Below are positions 1-5,445 of a DNA stretch of 6,844 nucleotides, one piece after another. Position 1 is the first letter of the stretch; each line of letters starts with the position of its first letter. Location: positions 1 through 6,844 of the forward strand of contig CAYVXE010000168.1 of assembly GCA_964455375.1 (NCBI GenBank), written 5' to 3'. The DNA is from CAYVXE01 sp964455375. GTDB taxonomy: Bacteria; Zhuqueibacterota; Zhuqueibacteria; Oceanimicrobiales; Oceanimicrobiaceae. The position numbers and the translations under genes are program-made. Under the pieces are notes generated by a model. The model saw nothing but the letters and a program-made list of their open reading frames with translations, was not told where the DNA came from and made no database searches.

Positions 1-1091
1 TCGACTTGACGACTGTTGCACCCTACGTGTCCGGCCCCAACACAGTAAAAACCATGACGTCCATTGTCGAGATGCGCAAACGGCAGGTCAAAATTAATAA
101 AGCCTATCTGGTGTCTTGTGTCAACAGCCGGTTGGAAGATCTTGCAGAAGCTGCCGCCATCGTCCGGGGAAAGAAAATCGCTGATGGCGTGCAGTTCTAT
201 GTTGCTGCGGCGTCAAGCGAAGTGCAGGCCGAAAGCGAACATCGGCATGACTGGCAAACTCTGATGGAAGCTGGTGCCACTGAACTGCCGCCCGGATGTG
301 GCCCGTGCATCGGTTTGGGGGCTGGAACACTGCAAGACGGTGAAGTGGGAATTTCCGCCACAAATCGTAATTTCAAGGGGCGAATGGGAGCGGCAAGCGC
401 ACAAGCGTATCTTGCCTCACCGGCCGTGGTGGCCGCGTCCGCGGTTGCGGGCAAGATCGACTATCCTGGAGAATGGGAGAGCGGGGGCGTCAAAGGAAAC
501 ATCTCCATCAATCCAAAGCCTGCCCAGAAGGCTGTTGAAGTTAAAATTCTCGATGGGTTTCCTGAGTCCATCTCCGGCGAACTGATTTTCTGTCATCAGG
601 ACAACATGAACACCGACGGTATTTATCCCGGCAAATACACCTACATCGATGAATTTACGGCGGAACAACAGGCGCAAGTCGTCATGGAAAATTACGACCC
701 TGAATTTGGCAGGATTGTCAAAAAAGGTGATATTTTAGTGGGAGGATTTAATTTCGGCACCGGCAGTTCGCGAGAACAGGCGGCAACCGCGTTAAAGCAC
801 CGCGGCATCGCGTTGGTGCTTGCCGGTTCCTTCAGTGAAACCTACAAGCGCAATGCGCTGAATAATGGTTTTTTAACTCTTGAAGCTCCGGGATTCGTGA
901 ACCATTTGAAGCAGAAATTCGGTACGAAAAAACTCACCATTAAAACGGCCATTCAGGCAACCATCGATTTTAAAAAAGCGGAACTGCTTGCAGATGGTAA
1001 CATCTACAAACTCAGTCCGGTCGGTGCAGCAGCGCAGGAATTAGTCCTGGTTGGCGGCCTCGAGAACTGGGTAAAGAAGAATCTGGCATAA
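1..1091 (+). CDS. Homoaconitase, single-chain fungal-like type, 3' part (5' end outside window)
   Basis: Likely homoaconitase, the [4Fe-4S] hydro-lyase that interconverts homocitrate/cis-homoaconitate and homoisocitrate in the alpha-aminoadipate route to lysine; cytosolic. The frame is open to the window edge and the first visible residues (TTVAPYVSGPNTV) are internal to the family, so the TTG at 6 is not a real start. Counting that codon as residue 1, the cluster ligands are C38 (LVSCVNSR), C98 and C101 (GCGPCIG). NRNFKGRMG follows at 120-128. The swivel domain fills about residues 170-361, with the substrate loop GTGSSREQAATALKHRG at 251-267. GTGSSREQAATA is the form I associate with Lys4-type homoaconitases; aconitase usually has SREHA. 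About 361 residues of a protein usually near 650-700 are visible. Both the cluster domain and the swivel are in one chain, unlike the split LysT/LysU enzymes of Thermus and archaea. Alternatives are another aconitase-superfamily isomerase. Family certain; substrate inferred. Confidence 0.85.
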   Translation, partial: DLTTVAPYVSGPNTVKTMTSIVEMRKRQVKINKAYLVSCVNSRLEDLAEAAAIVRGKKIADGVQFYVAAASSEVQAESEHRHDWQTLMEAGATELPPGCGPCIGLGAGTLQDGEVGISATNRNFKGRMGAASAQAYLASPAVVAASAVAGKIDYPGEWESGGVKGNISINPKPAQKAVEVKILDGFPESISGELIFCHQDNMNTDGIYPGKYTYIDEFTAEQQAQVVMENYDPEFGRIVKKGDILVGGFNFGTGSSREQAATALKHRGIALVLAGSFSETYKRNALNNGFLTLEAPGFVNHLKQKFGTKKLTIKTAIQATIDFKKAELLADGNIYKLSPVGAAAQELVLVGGLENWVKKNLA

Positions 1092-1112
1092 TATCGTTTT
1101 ACTGGATGAAAA

Positions 1113-1164
1113 CCGAGCCGTCCTCATCTGGTTTAGAGGTCATTCCTTTTCACTGTCAGCTCGG
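1113..1164 (+). terminator. Weak terminator-like nested hairpin after the homoaconitase gene
   Basis: CCGAGC (1113-1118) can pair with GCTCGG (1159-1164). Inside that loop, CCTC (1122-1125) can pair with GAGG (1136-1139). The structure starts 21 bases after the stop codon and is followed by a T-rich but interrupted stretch. The outer loop is long (40 bases) and the tail is not a clean U tract, so this is only a candidate 3' end. Confidence 0.25.
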
Positions 1165-1328
1165 AATATTTGGCATATTTATTTTTGTTGTTATAAAAGA
1201 ACCCTGTCTCAATTACTCATCATTTTTTTAACAAGTAGTTCGGATTCATTTTTAGAAATTTAGCATAAAGAAATAAATGCCGCATAAGCGTCTTGCTTGT
1301 AATAATTTGCTTTATGAATATGAAAGCG

Positions 1329-1334
1329 AAGGAG
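1329..1334 (+). promoter_or_regulatory. Shine-Dalgarno-like AAGGAG unusually close to the ATG
   Basis: AAGGAG ends one base before the ATG at 1336, much nearer than the usual 5-9 bases. No other in-frame start lies upstream: the reading frame hits TGA at 1321-1323 with no ATG, GTG or TTG in between. The protein also begins just where its family begins (MYFQQI). The start therefore stands, and the close motif may not act as a normal binding site. Confidence 0.4.
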
Positions 1335-1335
1335 C

Positions 1336-2769
1336 ATGTATTTCCAACAAATCTTTGAACCAAAGTTAGCGCAAAACTCCTACTTGATTGGCTGTCAGCA
1401 AACCGGCGAAGCCATCCTTGTTGACCCCATGCGCGATATCGATAGATATGTGAAAGTTGCCCGGGAGGCATCGTTACGAATTGTGGCGGTGACCGAGACC
1501 CACATCCACGCTGATTATCTTTCCGGTGCCCGGGAGTTTGCCGAACAGAGGGGTGTCAAAATATATGCTTCCAATGGCGGTGAGGGAGACTGGCGGTTCA
1601 AGTGGGTCGTCGAAAGTGACTACGCACACCAGATGTTGAACCATGGGGACATTTTTCATATCGGTAACATCGAATTCAAGTGCCTGCTCACACCCGGGCA
1701 CACGCCGGAACATATGTCATTTTTAGTCACCGATCGCGGTGGGCCGGCGGAAAATCCCATGGGAATTTTATCCGGTGATTTTGTCTTTGTGGGCGATGTG
1801 GGCCGCCCGGATCTGTTGGAATCGGCAGCCGGTCAGGTGGGTGCAATGGTGCCGGCCGCAAAAACATTGTACCAATCTCTGGCACAATTCAAAGAACTTC
1901 CTCACTATCTCCAGGTGTGGCCGGGACACGGCGCCGGATCGGCCTGCGGTAAAGCGCTCGGCTCCATTCCGATTTCCACCGTGGGGTACGAATTACAGTA
2001 CAATCCTTCACTTCTGGCAACCGAGTCTGAAACCATGTTTGTGAATTACATATTGGACGGGCAGCCGGAACCGCCAATGTATTTCGCGCGCATGAAAACG
2101 GATAACCGGGACGGCCCGGCCATTCTCGGTAGTATTCCGGAACCGGAACTGCGAACAGAACCGGATCTTCATGAGCTGGCCCACAATCAGGAATCAGTTT
2201 TAATCGATACCAGATCATGGCGGGACTTTCGGACCGGCCATATTCCCGGCGCTATCTTCGCACCTCTGGATAAAGGATTTAATTCGGTAGTCGGCTGCTA
2301 TGTAACTCCGGATATGCCCATCTATTTGCTCATTGATGACCAAAATGTTCAGGAAGCCGTGCTTGACCTCATCCGCATCGGACTGGATGACATTCGGGGT
2401 TATTTCACTAAATCTACCTTCCGCCAGTACAAAGAAAATGGCGGCGAACTTGCCACAATAGATGAAATCGATGTGAGAACATTCCAGCGGGTTCTTAAAA
2501 CAGAGGACGTTCATCTCCTGGATGTGCGTCGTGCTTCAGAGCTAAATCAATTGGGATTTCTTGACTGCGTACAAAATATCGCCCATACTCGCCTGTCTCC
2601 CCGTCTATCGGAAATTCCAATCGAGAAACCGATTATGGTGTACTGCCAGGTAGGCATACGGTCCGCTTATGCCGCTGCGTTTCTCAAAAAGAACGGCTAT
2701 AAGGTAACGAATGTTGCCGGGGGCTTTTCCGCCTGGGAACGTATGGGGGGTGCAACGATCAACCCATAG
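1336..2769 (+). CDS. Persulfide dioxygenase-rhodanese fusion (metallo-beta-lactamase fold, pseudo-rhodanese, rhodanese), CstB-like
   Basis: Predicted cytosolic non-heme iron enzyme that oxidises glutathione or other low-molecular-weight persulfides to sulfite; its rhodanese module can pass sulfane sulfur on. Three modules are visible in 477 residues. Residues 1 to about 250 are a metallo-beta-lactamase fold of the ETHE1/persulfide dioxygenase type: H56 and H58 in THIHADYLSG, H122 in GHTPEH, D148 in SGDFVFVGDVGRPDL and H198 in WPGHG. By family analogy, H56/H58/D60 form the motif loop and H122 and D148 take part in iron binding. About 275-365 is a rhodanese fold (VLIDTRSWRDFRTGHIPGA) whose active-site loop reads YLLIDDQ around 330-336, with no cysteine, so it is probably structural. 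About 375-474 is a second rhodanese with catalytic C437 in YCQVGIRS. This order matches staphylococcal CstB as I recall it. It stands alone, with no sulfide:quinone reductase or CstR-type regulator beside it. The persulfide carrier cannot be told from sequence. Confidence 0.92.
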   Translation: MYFQQIFEPKLAQNSYLIGCQQTGEAILVDPMRDIDRYVKVAREASLRIVAVTETHIHADYLSGAREFAEQRGVKIYASNGGEGDWRFKWVVESDYAHQMLNHGDIFHIGNIEFKCLLTPGHTPEHMSFLVTDRGGPAENPMGILSGDFVFVGDVGRPDLLESAAGQVGAMVPAAKTLYQSLAQFKELPHYLQVWPGHGAGSACGKALGSIPISTVGYELQYNPSLLATESETMFVNYILDGQPEPPMYFARMKTDNRDGPAILGSIPEPELRTEPDLHELAHNQESVLIDTRSWRDFRTGHIPGAIFAPLDKGFNSVVGCYVTPDMPIYLLIDDQNVQEAVLDLIRIGLDDIRGYFTKSTFRQYKENGGELATIDEIDVRTFQRVLKTEDVHLLDVRRASELNQLGFLDCVQNIAHTRLSPRLSEIPIEKPIMVYCQVGIRSAYAAAFLKKNGYKVTNVAGGFSAWERMGGATINP

Positions 2770-2819
2770 AGTTGGGATTTGCAAGTGTTCCGAAGTGGTC
2801 TGTAATAAAATCATTAGCA

Positions 2820-2847
2820 GTAGGGGTAGTGAAATTTCTTTGCCTAC
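2820..2847. terminator. Weak hairpin in the convergent gap between dioxygenase and membrane-protein genes
   Basis: GTAGG (2820-2824) can pair with CCTAC (2843-2847) across an 18-base loop that itself contains the palindrome GAAATTTC (2831-2838). It sits in the 87-base gap between two converging genes, where a shared terminator would be expected. The stem is only 5 pairs and no long T run follows on either strand, so support is mainly positional. Confidence 0.22.
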
Positions 2848-2856
2848 AACGGAGTG

Positions 2857-3303
2857 TTAGCTGCTGTGGGCGTACCAGGTCGCCAGCAAATTCAGAAAGT
2901 ATGTGACAAGCGTCATATAGCCGTACATCTTGCGCACGACAAAGGCATAGCCGATCATTCCCAACAAGCCCAAATAGTACACACCCAGATAAAGCCAGAG
3001 CAGGTTGGTTTCTCGAAACGGCAAATGAAAAATGTAATCGAAAAAGAGCTCCACGAGAAGAAAAAGAATCAGTGGAATGGGGAGCAGTACCAAAAACCGG
3101 TTGCGTTTTTCTTTCAAATTCAGGTACACCGCAAACGCGACCGGAAAAATGAGTAAGATGAGGCCAATCCCCAGAAAATATTCCAGGCGTTGAAATACCA
3201 ATTTTCTGCAAATAAAAATAGCTACCAACACTAAATTGATCAAATTGGCGATAAGAACCACCATCTGATCGATCATGTCATGTTGCGGGTTCATTTTTGT
3301 CAA
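2857..3303 (-). CDS. Small integral membrane protein with about four transmembrane helices, function unknown
   Basis: I do not recognise a named family. The 148-residue product is strongly hydrophobic, with likely membrane helices at about residues 12-32, 41-61, 70-92 and 102-124, and a last hydrophobic or amphipathic stretch at about 130-144. There is no cleavable signal peptide. Charged loops (KEKRNR at 64-69, RK near 124-125) separate the helices. Polar residues lie in or beside the third and fourth helices: E85, D89, H93, R97, E98 and W103 in the region ELFFDYIFHLPFRETNLLW. These could be functional, but I can assign no activity. The TTG at 3301-3303 is chosen as start because GAAAGGGG lies six bases upstream of it; the ATG at 3292-3294 (145 residues) would leave 15 bases. 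The gene converges on the dioxygenase gene and diverges from the ThDP enzyme gene, so it is probably its own unit. Length, composition and ribosome site support a real gene. Confidence 0.75.
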   Translation of the reverse strand: MTKMNPQHDMIDQMVVLIANLINLVLVAIFICRKLVFQRLEYFLGIGLILLIFPVAFAVYLNLKEKRNRFLVLLPIPLILFLLVELFFDYIFHLPFRETNLLWLYLGVYYLGLLGMIGYAFVVRKMYGYMTLVTYFLNLLATWYAHSS

Positions 3304-3392
3304 TGGATACCCCTTTCATTTTAAAATAAAATATTCTAACTTAATCCTCAACTTAATTTTTCTAAATTGACAATTTATTTGAAAGGCAAAAA
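3304..3392. promoter_or_regulatory. Divergent AT-rich intergenic region between membrane-protein and ThDP-enzyme genes
   Basis: These 89 bases must hold the 5' signals of both divergent genes. On the plus strand, GAAAGG (3381-3386) followed by six bases and the ATG at 3393 is a good ribosome binding site. A perfect TTGACA at 3367-3372 is too near the start codon to be a working -35 box for this gene. On the minus strand, TTGAGG with a 17-base spacer to TATTTT is a mediocre promoter candidate for the membrane protein. No operator-like inverted repeat stands out. Confidence 0.45.
3310..3317 (-). promoter_or_regulatory. Ribosome binding site that favours a TTG start for the membrane protein
   Basis: On the minus strand GAAAGGGG is followed by six bases and then TTG (3303-3301). 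The first ATG lies nine bases further on. The spacing fits the TTG better, adding three residues (MTK) in front of MNPQHD. Confidence 0.55.
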
Positions 3393-5120
3393 ATGAACGG
3401 CGGAGACCTGATTGCTGAGGTTTTGAAGGCACATGGTGTACGATTTCTCTTCACATTGTGCGGCGGACACATTTCACCGATTCTGGTTGGATGCAAGCAG
3501 CGGGGTATCCGGGTCATCGATGTGCGCAACGAAGCGACGGCGGTATTTGCTGCGGATGCGGTGGCACGGCTATCCGGTGTGCCGGGCGTGGCGGCAGTGA
3601 CAGCCGGTCCTGGTGTAACCAACACCATTACAGCTATTCAAAATGCAAAAATGGCGCAATCTCCCTTGGTGCTTTTAGGCGGTTCCACGGCCACAGCTTT
3701 AAAAGGACGCGGTGCACTGCAGGATATCGATCAAAATTCCGTCCTGAAACCAATTGTTAAAAGGGTAACCGTCGTAAAAAAAGTCCGTGACCTGGTGCCG
3801 GTAATTCGGAAAGCCTTTCAAATTGCACAAAGCGGCGTACCCGGACCGGTGTTCGTGGAGTGTCCCATCGATTTACTTTACGATGAAGCTTTGATTCGGC
3901 AGTGGTACGGAATCAAAACTCAAGGTGGCAAATCTCTTCAAGACAAAGTATTGAAATTTTACTTGAATTATCATGTGAACCGGTTATTTTCAGGGAAAGA
4001 GACTCCTGTCCCGAAAACACCTTTATCCGTGAAAAGTCGTTCAATTCCCATTTCTAAAGTTAACAAGGTAGTATCGAAACTGGAGAACAGCTGCAAACCA
4101 CTTATGCTCATCGGCAGTCAGGCGATGTTACACGTTAAAAAAACAGAAAGTTTGGTAAAGGCTGTAGAGGCGCTTGGAATTCCGGTTTATCTGTCTGGCA
4201 TGGCACGCGGCCTGCTTGGTAAAGATCATCCGCTGCACATGCGGCACAAACGGCGCCAGGCTTTGAAGGAAGCTGATCTGGTCATTTTGTGCGGTGTCCC
4301 ATGTGACTTCAGGCTGGACTATGGCCGTCACATTCGCCGTAACAGTGACCTCATTTCGGCGAATCTGAATCCGGCTGAATTAAAATTAAATCGCCGACCG
4401 AATCTGGCGGTCGGTGGTTCGCCAGATAGCTTTCTCATGCAACTCGCCGCAGACTTTAAATCGGGTTTATCGTACGACGACTGGCTGACAGTTTTGCAGC
4501 AGCGCGATAAGGAACGCGAACAGGAAATCGAAGCGTTTGCTTCCGACCGTACCGATAAAATAAACCCGGTTCAATTGTGTCGGCAAATAGAGCAATGTTT
4601 GCCGGAAAATACCATTTTGGTCGCTGATGGTGGTGATTTTGTAGCGACGGCATCCTATATTGTCAAGCCGCCGGGCCCGCTTACATGGTTAGATCCGGGC
4701 GTGTTTGGTACCCTGGGAGTAGGTGCCGGATTCGCTCTTGGGGCGAAACTGGTGCATCCGGAATCAGAGGTCTGGATTCTTTTTGGCGACGGCGCGGTGG
4801 GGTACAGTTTAAGTGAATTCGATACGTTTGTCCGCCACAACCTTCCGGTTATTGCCGTTGTTGGCAATGACGCCTGCTGGTCGCAAATCGCCAGAGAACA
4901 GGTGGACATGCTGAAAGACGATGTGGGGACCGTTCTTAATCCGGCATCGTACCATGCCGTCATGCAGGCGCTTGGGGGGAAAGGCACGGACGTTGAGAAA
5001 AATCAAGAGATTGCAGACACCCTGGAAGAAGCACGGGATGCTGCAAAAGAGGGCACCCCGGTTCTGGTTAACGCTCACATTGGCAAAACAGATTTTCGCA
5101 AAGGGTCGATTTCCATGTAA
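3393..5120 (+). CDS. Thiamine-diphosphate-dependent enzyme, ILVBL/2-hydroxyacyl-CoA lyase 2-like (acetolactate synthase-like)
   Basis: A 575-residue member of the acetolactate synthase/oxalyl-CoA decarboxylase superfamily. The order is pyrimidine-binding domain (about 1-165), central domain (about 220-365) and diphosphate-binding domain (about 391-560). E47 in DVRNEATAVFAADA is the conserved glutamate that activates thiamine. The metal/diphosphate motif runs from GDG (465-467, D466) to N492 in VVGNDACW. As I recall human ILVBL, the match is close in LCGGHISPILV, VTAGPGVTNT, RGALQDIDQ, SGVPGPVFVE, LTWLDPGVFGTLGVGAGFAL and GYSLSEFDTFVRH. That protein cleaves 2-hydroxyacyl-CoA to formyl-CoA and an aldehyde; this reaction is inferred here. 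Unlike the animal protein it has no N-terminal membrane anchor, so it should be cytosolic. No regulatory ilvH/ilvN-type subunit gene and no other branched-chain amino acid gene is nearby, which argues against a biosynthetic acetolactate synthase. Alternatives are acetolactate synthase-like or another 2-oxoacid decarboxylase. A good ribosome binding site (3381-3386) fixes the start. Confidence 0.88.
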   Translation: MNGGDLIAEVLKAHGVRFLFTLCGGHISPILVGCKQRGIRVIDVRNEATAVFAADAVARLSGVPGVAAVTAGPGVTNTITAIQNAKMAQSPLVLLGGSTATALKGRGALQDIDQNSVLKPIVKRVTVVKKVRDLVPVIRKAFQIAQSGVPGPVFVECPIDLLYDEALIRQWYGIKTQGGKSLQDKVLKFYLNYHVNRLFSGKETPVPKTPLSVKSRSIPISKVNKVVSKLENSCKPLMLIGSQAMLHVKKTESLVKAVEALGIPVYLSGMARGLLGKDHPLHMRHKRRQALKEADLVILCGVPCDFRLDYGRHIRRNSDLISANLNPAELKLNRRPNLAVGGSPDSFLMQLAADFKSGLSYDDWLTVLQQRDKEREQEIEAFASDRTDKINPVQLCRQIEQCLPENTILVADGGDFVATASYIVKPPGPLTWLDPGVFGTLGVGAGFALGAKLVHPESEVWILFGDGAVGYSLSEFDTFVRHNLPVIAVVGNDACWSQIAREQVDMLKDDVGTVLNPASYHAVMQALGGKGTDVEKNQEIADTLEEARDAAKEGTPVLVNAHIGKTDFRKGSISM

Positions 5121-5195
5121 ATGTTTCTCATGTTTGCCTGAAAAATGCTGCTCTTGTCTTGCCTGTTCAATCCGACCAAGGGTGCTCGCACAAAT

Positions 5196-5340
5196 CGATT
5201 TTTGAACAAGGAATAACGAAAGATCATTCCTGCCTTTGGAGGCAGAAACTGTGAAAATCCTTTTTGTCCGTTAAATCGGTGTGCTTTGTTCTGCGATTTT
5301 TGAATTATGAAACTTCAACTTACGAATTGGAATTAACGAA
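5196..5340. repeat. Degenerate direct repeat: CGATTTTTGAA plus GGAAT(T)AACGAA, two copies
   Basis: CGATTTTTGAA occurs exactly at 5196-5206 and 5294-5304. Each copy is followed by a related motif, GGAATAACGAA at 5210-5220 and GGAATTAACGAA at 5329-5340. The gap between the two parts is 3 bases in the first copy and 24 in the second. This suggests an old duplication or two members of a dispersed intergenic repeat family; the window alone cannot tell which. Confidence 0.45.
5210..5245. repeat. Tandem small hairpins, REP-like
   Basis: GGAAT (5210-5214) pairs with ATTCC (5226-5230), leaving an 11-base loop. Sharing its last C, CTGCCT (5230-5235) pairs perfectly with AGGCAG (5240-5245) across a TTGG loop. 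The ATTCCTGCC...GGCAG arrangement recalls short palindromic intergenic repeats of bacteria. It could also serve as a 3' end structure for the ThDP-enzyme transcript, but the nearest T run (about 5260-5264) is 14 bases downstream. Confidence 0.45.
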
Positions 5341-5445
5341 GGTCTTTGCACACGCAGTATAAATCCTACGCTACAAACTCCACATTTATCCTGTCGCTTT
5401 TGTGAAAGATAGTATGTTTTAGGTCAAATAATAATCCAATAATAC

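Larger units (their letters stand above)
1092..1335. other. Intergenic gap between homoaconitase and persulfide dioxygenase genes
   Basis: This AT-rich spacer of 244 bases becomes richer in A and T towards the dioxygenase gene. It holds a weak hairpin near the homoaconitase stop and a run of seven T at about 1224-1230 with no GC stem in front of it. I found no convincing -35/-10 pair for the downstream gene, no sigma54 site (a TGGCAT near 1171 lacks the TTGC partner) and no tRNA or riboswitch fold. The spacing makes co-transcription with the upstream gene unlikely but not excluded. Confidence 0.6.
5121..5445. other. 325-base convergent intergenic region with hairpins and degenerate repeats, no gene
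   Basis: No credible coding sequence lies here: the only ATG-started frames are very short, such as a nine-codon frame beginning near 5308. The region separates the converging ThDP-enzyme and peptidase genes, so it should contain both 3' ends. It holds two adjacent small hairpins (5210-5245) and duplicated short motifs (described separately), but no stem followed by a clear T tract. It may be a decayed intergenic repeat element. Confidence 0.6.

Noticed and set aside
6..8. TTG at position 6 as the start of the homoaconitase gene
   Set aside because: The frame is open through position 1, and the first visible residues correspond to the middle of the family, so the gene is cut by the window edge.
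2854..3156. 100-residue plus-strand frame opposite the membrane protein
   Set aside because: It is charged and low in hydrophobic patterning, as expected from the antisense of a membrane-protein gene, and has no convincing ribosome site. The minus-strand reading has clear helices and a good ribosome site.
2759..3211. 150-residue minus-strand frame overlapping the end of the dioxygenase gene and the membrane protein gene
   Set aside because: Its sequence has no domain signature and it shadows two better-supported genes in another frame.
3367..3372. Perfect TTGACA as a -35 box for the ThDP-enzyme gene
   Set aside because: A -10 box at 17 bases would overlap the start codon at 3393 and leave no room for the ribosome binding site seen at 3381-3386.
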